DNA of 64,000 nt from Pseudopyrenochaeta lycopersici (Eukaryota > Ascomycota > Dothideomycetes > Pleosporales > Pseudopyrenochaetaceae): contig NHZP01000016.1 in the NCBI GenBank assembly GCA_003313425.1, positions 992,001 through 1,056,000 on the forward strand. The letters run 5' to 3'. Below are positions 11,428 to 23,158 of the stretch, piece by piece. The notes under the pieces were generated by a model that had not been told where the DNA came from, made no database searches, and was given only the letters and a program-made list of their open reading frames with translations. The position numbers were made by a program, and so were the translations under genes. Numbering within the stretch: the first letter of the stretch is position 1; every line of letters starts with the position of its first letter.

Positions 11428-13823
11428 ATGAAAAGACATGGCTTCAGAACGCTGGTCCCTGCGACCAGGCCGCGTTCTCCTCCTCTTGAGAAAACATCAG
11501 TTAAGCGCAAACGAACGTCTGTTGCATGCGATGCATGTCGTCTGAAAAGAACAGGCTGCGATGGGATGCGGCCCGTCTGCGATGCGTGTTGCAAGCGCCA
11601 ATCAGCCTGTACCTACAAAAACGAAATTGATCTGGTAATGAGACCAACGGTGTTAGAGCGGGAGAATACTGTTCTACGGGAGAAAGTAGTCGCTTTCCAG
11701 GATCTCATCAACCAACTTGGAACCATGCCGCCGCAACTCTCACAGGATGTTCTGCAACGCCTTCGGACTGGAGCCGACCCAACTGTTGTGCTTAAATCGC
11801 TACGAGGCCAACCGGCTGGAGTGACCCCATCAAGTCAGGAGACAGCACGAGCAATTTTGCCACCACTACATTCCAACTGCGAATTTGAACTACTCATCCG
11901 CCACCCAGACGCGTTCCCCCCACTGGACTTGTCCAGAGCTGCCCAGCTTGCTGGCGCTACCTTTGTGAATACTGCGTCTCCCCTGGCTTCCAACGATAGA
12001 CCGTCTACCTCACGATCATCTACACATCACGCTGATGAAAAGTCACCTACCCACCAGATAGAGAGTATTTTTTCAGTCGAACAGCTGGGGGCCAAGGAAC
12101 CATGGTGTGATGATTCCAGCGCTACAGAGCCAGTTTATTTTGACTCTCGGCTCCTTCGTTTGAACATTGGATTTTGGACCAACGTACCCATATCAAACGC
12201 ACAAGCTGCAAGTGCTTTATCAATGTACTTCGAGACACAGCACCATGTCTGGGGCATCTTTGACGCAGGGCTGTTTGTGCGCGATCTTATTGAGTTGAGG
12301 TTTGAGTTCTGCACACCCTTTCTGGTGAGCAGCTTGCTTGCCATTGCTTCAGTAAGCTAGAACTCTGTCGTGAGGCGAAAGCAAAGCTAATACATGATAT
12401 TTGTGTAACACTACATTGGATGGTCAAGCATACAATAATAGTTATGCTTTTGAGAAAGAAGCAGAGAAATTGTTCCAGTCTGACACAATTGTAGATTCTC
12501 TCTCAACAATAGCGGGCCTTGGCCTTTTGTACGTGTCGCTGTCAATTCATGGGGAAGGCTTGAGAGGAGTGGAGTATCTCACAACAGCATTGCAAGAGGC
12601 GAAGCGTTTGAAACTTTTTGGTGTACCGCAAGCACTGGAAACACTTGGCTCAGTCCCACAGGAGACACTGGTCGCAACCAGTGCAACCGCATGGGGTACT
12701 TTCAGTCTTGCCGTGTAAGCATTTTGAGCCTGCCTCCGTCACCCTGCGCATTGACCACGGGAGCCAGTCGAACGAGTCGCTTCTTTCTCACGCCACCACC
12801 CTCTTTTCCACCTAAGCTACCAAAGCCCGGGGAATTCAGCACAGGCTGGGACACTGAGAAATGTGCCAAACCTAGTTCAGATGTTCCATCTGAACGACTT
12901 GCACATATGGACTTGGTCTTGTCATGTTTCTGCAACATTTGGGTCATTCTTAATCAAGTATATTTGGTATATGAAGATGAGGAAAGCAATGCAGGTTCCC
13001 TAGCTTTCGCGCTTTCCAATTACTCCAAACTCCTCAAAATAGCCGACAATCTGCCCCGTTCATTGATTCGAAAAAGACGAATGTCAAACCATGGGTTGAT
13101 GTTTCAGTAAGTTCCGACCAGGCTTCATTTCCCTTGCTATATGCCAACGTCTTGCGCGTACGCACACTCAGGCGCTGGCTAACTCCAGGCAGCATGACTC
13201 TCCACCTAGCAGTTTTGGATATATTTCGTCGCTTTGTTGCACTTGAGGAGCAGCATGGATTCAGATCATATGTACCACAAGGAGCTTCACCAAAAACCAT
13301 CTTTGCGGCGTCCGCAAAACAAATTAAAGGTAAGACATTACAGTGGAAAGAATTTTTTTTTACCTATCTGAGACGCCATCCAGGCTTGGTATTTGAGTAC
13401 ACTTACCAACACCCACCGAGCCACTACAACATGTTTTTCCCCACCACAATTGTACATGCGATAAACCTGGTCCTCAACGACAGGCTTGACCCCTGGCAAC
13501 GGTCATACTTTTTCTTCTACGTCGAAGTAGGCCAGAGAGCACGCTCGGCATTTAGGAGCATAGGCGTGAATGGTAACATGAAGGCATTACTAGTGCTCGC
13601 TCACGACAAAGGAGCGATTACCAGTGCAGAGGTGGTTCGCTTTGCAGAACAATTCAAGGACGAAGATTGCGTCAACACAGAGGGGAGGACAAAGGTGGAC
13701 AGAAATTGGGCGATTGATATGAATCTTCCCGCAGGCGACAGTGCAGCGGCTAATGTGGACCTTTTGAGTAACAGGTTTGAGGAGATTACACTCTTCAATG
13801 AGTTTACAGAAGGGTTGCTTTAG
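11428..13823 (+). CDS. Zn(II)2Cys6 transcription factor, one exon junction unresolved
   Basis: The N-terminus has a textbook zinc cluster: Cys34, 37, 44, 51, 54 and 61 (ACDACRLKRTGCDG and VCDACCKRQSACTY), then a short coiled-coil linker, and later the fungal-specific regulator domain (SYAFEKEAEKLF, LLYVSLSIHGEGLRGVEYLTTAL, VLDIFRRFV, FFYVEVGQRARSAFRSIG). Proposed exons: 11428-12351, from about 12425 to 12714, 12768-13106 and 13193-13823. The last two introns (53 and 86 nt) are clean GT-AG introns and restore expected residues, for instance HGLMFHMTLHLAVLDIF. The first junction does not work: the donor GTAAGC at 12352 and the only good acceptor (12427-12428) leave the second exon one base out of frame, while homology demands entry at CAAGCATAC (12425). 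The gene may be frameshifted or use an atypical splice site. Likely a nuclear DNA-binding regulator; targets unknown. Confidence 0.75.
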
Positions 13824-13984
13824 AGCCTTTAGTGTAGGTTGGCGCATGCACGGTGTGGCATTGGGTGGCAATCTGAATATATCTTAATAATTGCGTCCCC
13901 CAGACAGATGTCCATGAACACTGAGTGACTTCAGGATGCTGCGATGAGGGCGACTACCCTTGCATTGATAGATTAGAGAAGACA

Positions 13985-15966
13985 TTATGCCTCGACAACA
14001 CCAGCCTTCCTTTTCCTGCTCCTCTTCTTCTTCCGCTTTCCATCACCCTCTACTACATTGCTGCTTTCGGTCTTGGACCCGGCGCTTGCATCAGCTTCAT
14101 CGCCTAGTATTGTCTCAAAGCCGCCCTTGGGTCCTTCTGGATCACCAAAGGTATCCTGCCTCCACTGCCTCAACCTCGCCTTTTTGCTCAGATGTTTCTT
14201 ATCCTTCTTCTTCTTGACGGGGTCTCGGAAAGTGGCCAACTTTTTCAGGCCGGCAAAATCGTTCAGTTGCTTGTCGTCAGCAAGCAAAATGTCGCGAGCG
14301 GTGAGCCCAAATGTGGTTGGGGACGTCTCACGGTATCGGAAACGGGTCGCCGCCTTTGGCTTGGAGGCGAGTACTGCATCGTACTCGAGGCTTTCATCTA
14401 CGAGATTCTCAATCAGGCGACGGTCACGGCGTGCAGCGCTCTTGGCGTCTGCTCGCTCTTGTTTGCGCTTCTTAGATGACTTTGCCGTTTTGGTGTCATC
14501 TTGCTCGTCATCCTCTTCCGCGACAGGGTCAATGTCGTCGTCATCCGATGAAAGTGTAATCTCCGGTCGCTCGTCGTCGTCATCCCTGAAGTCGGGGACG
14601 AGATCGTTAATATCGATGTCGTTGTCGAACTTGGGCTTCTTTGCCTTCTTCTTACTGCCCTCGTCTTCCACGTCTTCGCTGCCTGAGCCAGCATCGCCTT
14701 CACCATAGTATGCGTCGCCGAAGCGCTTCTGCATCTCGGCATCCCACTGGTCATCTGACCAATCAGCCTCGAGGATGTGCTTCCACTCATCGATTTTGAA
14801 GTCTCTGCCGCTGAAGCCGCCAATCTTGCGTATTTGCTTGACCTTGTGCTCCATGTCGTCGACTTTGAGCTTCCGCAGACGGGCCAGATCCTGCTCTCGT
14901 GCTAGCCTCTCAACTTCTCGCTTGGCCCTAGCAGCCTCGCGGGCTTTGCGTCTGCCATTGGCTTCGTCGCGACGGACAGTAGTGCTAGCAACAGCATCAC
15001 GAGCATATGTCATAATCTTCTCGTTGCTGGCAGCAGGGTTCTCGAAATACATGTTGTATGAGTTTTCCCATTCGTCGGCAGCGGCATCCTCTTCCTCGTC
15101 GTCGGACTCGAGCGGTTGGAAGCGGGGCGCTCCAGTCGGGACCCAGGCACGCGAGGCCATGAAGTTGGACAAGAACGTCTCTGGGTCGTCATCGGCCTTT
15201 TCGACGTCCTCGGCGGTGATTTTGACTCTGTCCTTGCTTGACGTAGCTGGCTTCGGCTTGGCGACCAAGAAATCGTCTTCATCGTCTCCATCTGCAGCAC
15301 GTAGCTCCTTGACGAGGTTCTGTCTCGCTTCTTCCTGCTCCTGGGCGTATGTCTGTGGCGGCGCATCTTCGTTGTCTGCGCCCGGCAACGTGCCCTGGAG
15401 CAGATTCTTGGTGTGGTATTGCCGGAGCGTCATGGACTCTTCTTTCCTCGCTGCGTCTGTGCTGTTGTCACGGCCGTCTTCTTCGGGCTCGCGGTAGAAG
15501 TGGGCGTGCTTGTCGTAGATGCGGGGGTCTTTGGAGCGTAGGGCTTGCAGAGTCGCGTTGACCTGGTCGTCAAGCTCTTCGTCGAGCAGGTCGGCTGCGT
15601 CATCCTCTTCTACACCTTCCTCCGAGTCGTCGTCGTCGTCGTCGTCGTTGCCGTTGTGGAGCGCCTTGCTCTTGCCGTACTTGTCCTCGACTGCCAGGTG
15701 TTAGCGGGGAGAAAGCGCATCTGAGGGCAGGACACACGGCGATGCTGCTCTTCGCGCTTCTTGTTGTGTTCGAAGCGGCGGGCATAGTCTTGGTTGACTG
15801 TGAGGGAAATGCGGCCAACGTCTGTTTCCGAGTCTTCGTCGTCGGTGTTGTCGAGCAGCTTCGCCTTCTTGGTCGGCCTTTGGAGGCTCTGGCGCTCAAG
15901 ATTGCGCTTGGCGCCATTGGCAGCCGTCTGTTCCTTTGTGCCTGCCATGTTCGCTGGTACGCTCAA
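13985..15966 (-). CDS. KRI1: Ribosome biogenesis protein KRI1
   Basis: Two exons, minus strand: 15966-15738 and 15690-13985, with a 47-nt GT-AG intron; 644 aa. KRI1 is a nucleolar factor needed for 40S subunit maturation. Evidence is the conserved N-terminal block (LTVNQDYARRFEHNKKREEQ joined across the intron to LEDKYGKSK), the central YHTKNLLQ and GGFSGRDFKIDEWKHILEAD region, and the C-terminal domain (RFRYRETSPTTFGLTARDIL, DFAGLKKLATFRDP, RLRQWRQDTFGDP). Acidic and basic low-complexity tracts flank these, including a poly-Asp run encoded by a GTC/GAC microsatellite. An alternative start, MAGTK at 15948, is possible. The C-terminus ends in a Lys/Arg-rich nuclear-targeting-like tail. It is divergent from the SIP3-like gene and convergent with the regulator upstream. 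Secure. Confidence 0.94.
15626..15648. repeat. GTC trinucleotide microsatellite in KRI1
   Basis: Seven or more uninterrupted GTC units on the plus strand. On the coding (minus) strand they encode part of an aspartate run in the acidic region of KRI1. Length may vary between isolates. Confidence 0.8.
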
Positions 15967-16220
15967 GGTGCGCTTTCCTGAGGATAAAAACTAAATTTCG
16001 GGACGGAAGGCGCTAGTGGACCCTGACGTCGGCTGGGGCAGTGACGACCGCCGCTCGCGTCAACACCAAGCGGCCGTGCATCACCACGAGCAGAGCCGCA
16101 CCGCGCAGAATGCCCGCGTGCCTGTACAGTAGCGTCCATGTGTTATTTGTCTGGTCGTGCCTGGTCTTGCTTGTAGATAGTCTTTCCCCCAGGCGCCCAT
16201 AGCCGCCCACACCAAACACC
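15967..16220. promoter_or_regulatory. Divergent promoter, KRI1 / SIP3-like gene
   Basis: Only 254 bp separate the two outward-facing start codons, so both genes must share or overlap their promoters. The sequence is GC-rich and lacks a clear TATA box, typical of housekeeping promoters in this group. Confidence 0.5.
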
Positions 16221-19200
16221 ATGGCCGAGGACACGGCGCCACAGCTCGTGCTCGAGCCGGTGGAGAAGCCACTGGCGCTCATGTAGGTCGACAACCGCGG
16301 TGCTGATGGCGTGTTCCCTACTCACAACCCGTATGCAGACCCGTGGTGATCAAGGAGGCCGCTCTCGACTCGCCCACGTTCCGCGCAACCGCAGTGCACT
16401 TTGGCGACCAAATCGACCTCATCGAACGATGGCTCACTGCGTACATGCAGGCCACATCGAAGCTCGCCGCCGAACTGAACAATCTGCAGAGTCTCGTCGA
16501 CTCGTATATACACGCCTCCCATCCGCCACTGCAGCTCTCCGAGGCCGTCGTCGACCATGACTACACCGTCCTGGCCCTCAAGCGCTTCGGCGAGGGCGCC
16601 CGCGAGTTCTGGGGCAGCACCCTGCGCAGCATGAAGAGGGCCGAGGCGACGGTATGCGACCCCATCCGCGCCTTCCTGCACAACGACCTGCGCATCCTCA
16701 AGGAGGCGCGTAAGAACCTGGACGCCTCGCAGCGCATCTTCGACGGCGTCATTGCCCGCTACGCTGCCCAGGTCAAGTCCAAGGAGCCGTCATCGCTGCG
16801 CGAGGATGCCTTCCAGCTGCACGAGGCGCGCCGCGCCTACCTGACGGCGAGCATGAACTTCTGCGTCATGGCCCCGCAGGTGCGTCTGACGCTGGACAAG
16901 ATCCTCGTCAAGGTCGTCAGCGAGCAGTGGCGCGACATGAGGCAGGCGCGCGAGACGTCCACAAAGGCCTTTGCCCTGTGGGCCACAGATGTCGAGCGCG
17001 TGCGCGGCTGGAGCAAAGAGATGGAGAACGGCGAGCGCGTCTTCAAGCGCGAGCTACATCTCGCCCGCCAGCAGGTGGAGAGCGCTGCAGAGACGAGCGC
17101 CCGCCCATCGCGCGACCTCGACTCGTATGCCGCCTCCACTGTCCCGTATCTCGGCACCCAGCCCTCGTCCGCCGCTCTGCAGTCCCCAGCAAAGCCAGAC
17201 CCTGCAAACGACAAGGCCGAGAAGCAGGGCTGGCTCTTCCAGCGCACCATCACGGGCAAGCCCGCCAGGACCTACTGGGTCAGGCGCTGGTTCTTTGTCA
17301 AGAATGGCATCTTTGGCTGGCTCACCCAGGGCACCCGTTCTGGCGCCGTCGAAGAGTCGGAGAAGATTGGCGTGCTGCTCTGCGGTATTCGCCCGGCATT
17401 TGCAGAGGAGCGCCGCTTCTGCTTTGAAGTCAAGACCAAAGACACCACCATCCTCCTGCAAGCCGAGACACAGAACGACATCACCGAGTGGATATCCGCC
17501 TTCGAGGTTGCCAAGCGCAAAGCCTTGGAGGATACCTCCAGAGACACCAGCTCCCAGTCCGTCGACGCTGCCTTTTCCATTAGTCCGCCCATCGCCCCTG
17601 AATTCGCTGCAAAGACGTCTGACGGCCACGCCGCCCACGCAAGCGATGACATCGGCACCCTCGATCGCGCCGAAACACTGGCCATTCCCGGCGCAGACAG
17701 CTTTACTACGCGAGGCAGCGTCGATGTCATTCGCCGGAACACGGCTCTAGAGGGCGAAAGTAGTAGACGCGACCACACGGCCAGGATCATGGAGAAGCTA
17801 GACCTGACCCGCAAATCTACAATTGGTCCCCAGCTAAGCGGAAGCAACCCGTCTTCCGCTGCTGGTGGTATTGCCAGCCTTATATCTGCCAGTCTTGCGT
17901 CCGCTAGCCATAACATTGTGCAAGTTGGCCACGTGTCCGCTCCTGCGCCTGGACTTCCTGACACGCGCCTCATCATGGGGCAGACCCTTCCGCATACAAC
18001 GCTTGCTCCTTCTACGCTCGCGAGCCCTCCCGCCCCCACGAATCTCAGCAAAGCCGCCGTTGCTGTCAGCGGAGAGCGAGGTCTAGGAATAGGTCGCTCG
18101 GGGAACATGCCTGGCGGGCTCATGGCTAATCTCTGGGGATCCGTAAACTGGGGATACGTCAATCGTCTGGTTCGTGAGGATGAGACGCTGGGTCGAGACC
18201 GAAGCCAGTCTGGCCCACCAAGCCCCATCAATCGCTCACCAGCTCTCGGGCCCAGCGAAGTTAAAGCCACAGCTGAAGGCTCGTCTTCTGGCGCAGCAAC
18301 GCCAGCTTCTGCCGCCCACCGCAAGTCCATGAGCATGGGTGGTCCGACTCCTTCGCCTAGCAAGAACTTGACGGCAGGAGAAGAGTTTCCCAATTACTAT
18401 CCGCTTGCTCTGCGGATGCAAGATGCGCAATTTCGAATACTATTTCCCACAGTCCCCAGAGCAGAGAAACTTGTGCTAGTGTTTCGTGCCGTATGGAACC
18501 CAACCGAGCAGCAAGAGTTCCCTGGACGCGTCTATGTTACGTCGAAAGATATCTACTTCTACAGCAACCATCTCGGTCTCGTTCTCATCACCGGCATCAG
18601 CATGTCTTCTATCGATGAAGTAACTGCTGCACCTGGAAAGGACTGCGACTTCCTCTTCCTGCACTTCAAGCCTGGTACAAGTGAAGATGGGGCAACCAGG
18701 CTTACCGTGAAGACTTTTTTGGAACCCCTCAAACTACTTTTACGACGGCTGAACTTTCTCGTTCGCAATGCAACGACAGGCGAACACAGCCTCGAGGAAA
18801 CTATTAAGAGATTGATTAGGTTCGAGATGGACGACAGCCAGCAACCAGGCGAAGATGGCTGGGAAGACGTCTCTCCTGACACACCCGTCGATCCAGGCTA
18901 TGGCGGAAAAAACATCAAGACCAGTCTTCGAATTGACGGAAATCTATTTGGGCCACCAGGCATTAACATTAGCAAGAACGCCACCAAGTTCAAATTGCCA
19001 ACGCATCCTGTAGTGTTCGCTCCAACCGGCATGACACAGGTTGCAGTAGAGAAAGAATACGATATTAGTGCAAAGGGACTGTTTCACATCCTCTTTGGCG
19101 ACAAGAGTGCAGTATTTCAGCTGCTATACCGGGAAAGGTGGGCATCGCGTGTGGTACAGGGGCCGTGGATAACAAACGACAAGAGTCTTCAGCGCAGAGA

Positions 19201-20442
19201 CTTTGAGTATGAAGTTGCGCAACCCGGTAAGAACGGTGCTGTTGTGATCAATGACTACCAAGTCATCGAAGTTTTGAACGATCACCTCTGTTATGTGGTC
19301 TCGGATCGGAAAACGCCTTGGTATCTGCCTGGCCATGAGCGATTTGTGCTTCTCACCAAAACTGTCATCACGCATGTCTCAAAGGCCCGCTGCAAGCTCT
19401 CCATTCACATCAAGGTCGACTGGAAGCGCAACCCGCGTTTTGCGAAGAAGCTCATTGAGCGACAAGGGCTGCAAGACATGGAGCTAGAGGCTCAAGACCT
19501 TGTTGATGTTGTCAATGACCAGATTGCAAGGCTTGGCCATAACAAAAACACGGGCAAGGTCACCAGCATCTTTGGCCAGATCGGTATCCAAACTCAAGCT
19601 GTGCAATTAGATGCACATGACATTCCGCCGCCGAATCGACCTCGCAAATTCACTCTGCGGCCCCAAACCACTGGATCGTTCATCGCACAGCTGATTGGAA
19701 ACATCTTTATCTCCATCTTCTCCACACTTCTAAGTTGGATACTCGCCGTCTTTGCCGGAATAGGTAATATCATCTCTACGCATACACTGCTTATAGCTCT
19801 GCTTCTGGTCAGCGGAGGAGCGAACTTTTTCTACACCTCCAAGGATAGCTGGGCCTGGTGGAATGAGCGCAATGCCGCCAGCTTCATGTCACAGCTAGGT
19901 ATAGGACCGTCGACTACAATGACACGGTCAATCTACCTCCGCGATATCGAGCAGTCATTTCTCAACCCGAATGATACAAGGATTGAACTTTCAATGCCGC
20001 TTGCTAGCAGCGCTGACAACAAATGGTAACGTTCCTCACTCCTTCTGCGACTTTCTCCATGTATGCTGACCTTTGCAGCCACCAAACATTCGCGCATCTC
20101 CTCCACAACCCCGCTTCCGCTGCGACATCCCACTCCTCCTTCAATCCATCTACAGATAGCACGCGGCGCCTCGTTCGTGCACGTCAGAATTTGGGCTCCC
20201 ATCGTCATGACTTGCTTGTTGCCTTGCGTGTCGTCAATCGCATTGAGAAAGAAGTCGTTGAAGCAGAGTATGAGAACTGGCTGCGTGATGAAACACAAAA
20301 ATGCAGCAAAGTAGGGGCTTTGTTTAAAGAGGCCGGTGGAAAGGGAAAAGAGAAGCAGGTAGAGGCGTGGGTAGAGGAATACTGTGGTGATTGTGAGAAA
20401 AGCTTGAAGGATATTCAGGCGTGGAGCAAAGGATTATCGTGA
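16221..20442 (+). CDS. SIP3/LAM-family BAR-PH-GRAM-VASt sterol transfer protein
   Basis: Three exons: 16221-16282, 16339-20025 and 20079-20442, with GT-AG introns of 56 and 53 nt; phases close to 1370 aa. Domains in order: an N-terminal BAR-like helical region (about 25-270), a PH domain starting near residue 316 (KQGWLFQRTITGKPARTYWV), a long disordered Ser/Pro linker, a GRAM-like region near 710-800 (DAQFRILFPTVPRAEKLVLV, GRVYVTSKDIYFYS), a VASt lipid-binding domain near 917-1090 (AVEKEYDISAKGLFHILFGD), and two membrane segments near 1135-1185. This is the layout of the yeast Sip3/Lam3 group, ER proteins at membrane contact sites that move sterols. The short first exon supplies MAEDTAPQLVLEPVEKPLAL. 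The third exon, RARQNLGSHRHDLLVALRVV and onward, extends the protein beyond an in-frame stop that would be read without splicing. Very confident on family. Confidence 0.93.
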
Positions 20443-20961
20443 TATAAGAATGGGTGTATATAACACAGCGCATGCTGCATGGCATGATTATCGATGAAGT
20501 ATGGTCTGCCTGCTCACACAGACACTTTTAATACTGTACGATATGATGCACAGTAAAACTCTATAGAAACTATGTGACTTCTCGTTCAATAGAATGCCGT
20601 AATTTACTCGAACCACCTTGTGGTTATCATTTCCAAAGCACCAGAAGCTGTGAATCAATTCAATTTGAAACTTCCCAGTCACAGGTAATCACTGCAAACT
20701 GCACCTACTGCTGTGTTTTCTTAGCCATTGGTTCTGGATTAAGTGTGGGGAATTATGTGGGTGAGAGGTCACGTTCGACGTATTCATGGATCGTCTGTTC
20801 TAAAATAATAGCGTCAGTCTAACAGCACACTAATATGGCAACACAGGTGAGCGGTATAGGCAATAGGCATGTCCCTATAGATTACGTTGACCTAGAGTAG
20901 CAATGGACTTATTACATGGTATAATTATATCTTCATGTCAATCTTGCTCGGCTACTTTCCC
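20443..20961. other. Convergent intergenic region
   Basis: The gap between the 3' ends of the SIP3-like gene (plus) and RPS29 (minus). I see no gene; the frames are short and AT-rich. Confidence 0.45.
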
Positions 20962-21309
20962 TCAGCGATACTTCCTTCGCGTTAGCGCTCGACCTTTCTA
21001 CTGAACCTCCGGCGTCATACGTACCTTGACAAACCCAATGTCTGCGGCTTTCTCTCGAAACGCTTGGCGACTCATGTTCAGCCCGTACTTGCGGATTATG
21101 CCGGCTTTCTTCTTTTCCCCTGTGACGACACTGCGGAAAAGTCAGAACAACGTTTATGGCGGGCATCCATGACCAACATAGGAGTTTAGGGCAGTGAGCC
21201 GCTCATGAGGAGGTATATCATGACTTCACAATTCCCATAAAACTTACCAACTGCGAGATCCCTTGCCATAGGTGCGCGGGCGCGAATACCAAACGCTTTC
21301 GTGGGACAT
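20962..21309 (-). CDS. RPS29: Ribosomal protein uS14 (RPS29), cysteine-poor form
   Basis: Three exons, minus strand: 21309-21248, 21130-21025 and a 9-nt last exon 20970-20962; introns of 117 and 54 nt are GT-AG. The product is 58 aa, close to the usual 56. The N-terminus [20 protein letters not shown] and the segments [20 protein letters not shown] and IGFVKYR are plainly uS14 of the 40S head. The tiny last exon supplies only Tyr-Arg-stop, recreating the canonical C-terminus; a GCTAAC branch site lies just upstream. Oddly, of the four cysteines that normally hold zinc (CxxC then CxxC) only Cys21 remains; the others read Thr, Ser and Ala. Loss of this zinc site is known elsewhere in the uS14 family. 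It was missed by simple frame-finding because of its small exons. Confidence 0.9.
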
Positions 21310-22422
21310 TGTGCCTCTGGTGTTGATTTTGAGTACGATCTTCCAAGTGAGAGCTATAAGCGGAAGCTTCGAAGAGTACTTCCAAAGGATTGTATGCGAA
21401 ATTGTGGAAAGATTTTAAAGGTTTCGAGTCCATAGAGAAGAATTACATCTCTGTTGAGTAGGTACCTTGATGTCCACGCATCTCGTGCGTCGGCACCATC
21501 ATGATTGGCAAACACTTTCCGATGCTCATCATGGTGCTCGAAATATCGGCATCATCGTCATACTCTACAAATATCGGTAGAGAGATACTTGGAAGTATAC
21601 CTCCTCCGATCTATCAGAAAATTTAGCCACAAGAAAGCGTAAATCTCGCGTAGCGCCCTGCATGATTGCAAGAAAATCGATATTGAAGTCATTGACGTTT
21701 CTCACACTCTCCGAAAAGCGGAATGTCGTAATCATGTGTAGGTGTTTTTCCAATACAGACATTACCTAAAATCTGTCAACACTTGAATCGATGCTTGTCG
21801 TAGATGTCGCTTAAAAGCTTTCTCTCGACGAAGGTGCTCTGCGAATCGGATGTGCAGTCACCCCTGCAACCAATCCACGCTATATAGAATGGCTGAGCAA
21901 GTAAATGGAGAAGCCTTCGAGACAATATAGAGAATCTGAGATTAATTGCGCTTACATTAGGGTAACCGCTATGATTAAGAACTGTCGTTCATACCTATGT
22001 TTTCCTCACCTTCGTCATCTACATTTACCCATTGGACCTTAGACTAGCGCACTGCAGAGCACTTGCGGGGGCAAACTTTAGGTCTTCTTTAAGATACGGG
22101 CTTCAGGGTGCAATTTTCTTCACATGGCGATTGCGGGACTTTGTCCCTGGTGCTCGTTCCCAGCTAATCTATTTCCGTGGTGCATGATATAAGGAAACCG
22201 GCCCCGGGAAAATCATAACGAGTTTTTCTTGAGACTGAAAGGGATATAATGTATTGTACACTTTGAGAAGCTCAGAAATAAAAGAGGCCTGACCGTCAAG
22301 CAACTGGTGGTTTATACCACCAAGTACTAGACTATGTATCGGCCTGTACCTATGGTTGCACTAACATCCTGTGATTACCGGCGATGTAGTGTCGTTGCGA
22401 TCTGTCCTCATTCGATCTATAA
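21310..22422. other. Intergenic region
   Basis: RPS29 promoter on the right of its start, then about 1 kb with no gene I can support. Short minus-strand frames (21218-21433, 21565-21762) have no recognisable content. Confidence 0.45.
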
Positions 22423-22984
22423 GTGCAAGCAACTAATGGCGGAGGATCAATTGCGAACACAAATGTCATGAACTATCAGTACATAGCAGGCTCTTCTACG
22501 CTCGAAATTTTTGCTTCGATCGTCCTACTAGCAGGCGACTCAACCACCACACTTGCCGTGCCTACCAAAGTTCTTCAACCTACTCGGTTTATAGATGTTA
22601 GATCTCACACAGATTATCAAGGTCTCAGCGTCTCTACCATCGTCATAGATGGTACAACAGAGCATGTCTTCGCAGGCCAGATCTTAGCTCTAGACCAACC
22701 GGTGAGAGTAGGTAAAACAGCCGTTTGGATCAAAACTGATGGAAAATTCACTAGTTATACTGGCGGTAGACGGTGTGAACAACCCTGTTGCCTTTGGACT
22801 AACCACAAGAGCGGTTACTGAGTGGAGTCGTTTAACAGCTGCTACCTCTGGGATTGTAACTGGCAAGGGAGAATTCAATCTTGCCCTTACGACCAAGGAA
22901 GCCGGTGCCGGTACGTCTTGGACTTATAGTCGTTCAGCACGAGTCTCTGCTGGAGCGATTGGGATTGCGCTAGTCTTCAACTGA
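22423..22984 (+). pseudogene. Possible broken surface-protein-like fragment
   Basis: Two overlapping frames meet near 22740-22790. The first contains VFAGQILALDQPVRVGKTAV, resembling the repeated AGQTLxPGxPVTVGxT motif of fungal secreted or wall proteins. The second continues with VAFGLTTRAVTEWSRLTAAT and ends in a short hydrophobic stretch (GAIGIALVF), as a GPI-anchor signal might. A one-base frame break separates them and no good intron joins them. There is no signal peptide at the start. I think it is a remnant of a wall or adhesin-like gene, but the similarity is weak. Confidence 0.3.
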
Positions 22985-23158
22985 AATTACTCATCTCAAT
23001 GGCACGAAAAGGAATAAACGCAATAATCGAAATAGATGGCAACCCCAATCGCCAAACCCAAGATTTTAGACTATGACTAACGATCATACCAGTCTAAGAC
23101 TGACAACGCCTACACAAAAAGAGAATTGTAATGCCCAAATAGCGGTGGGTATATGCGC

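Noticed and set aside
14775..15497. 240-aa plus-strand frame rich in Ser and Leu
   Set aside because: It is the antisense shadow of KRI1; its Ser runs come from the acidic and Lys-rich codons of the real gene.
17272..18393. 373-aa minus-strand frame
   Set aside because: Antisense shadow of the GC-rich linker region of the SIP3-like gene; no domain and no independent gene signals.
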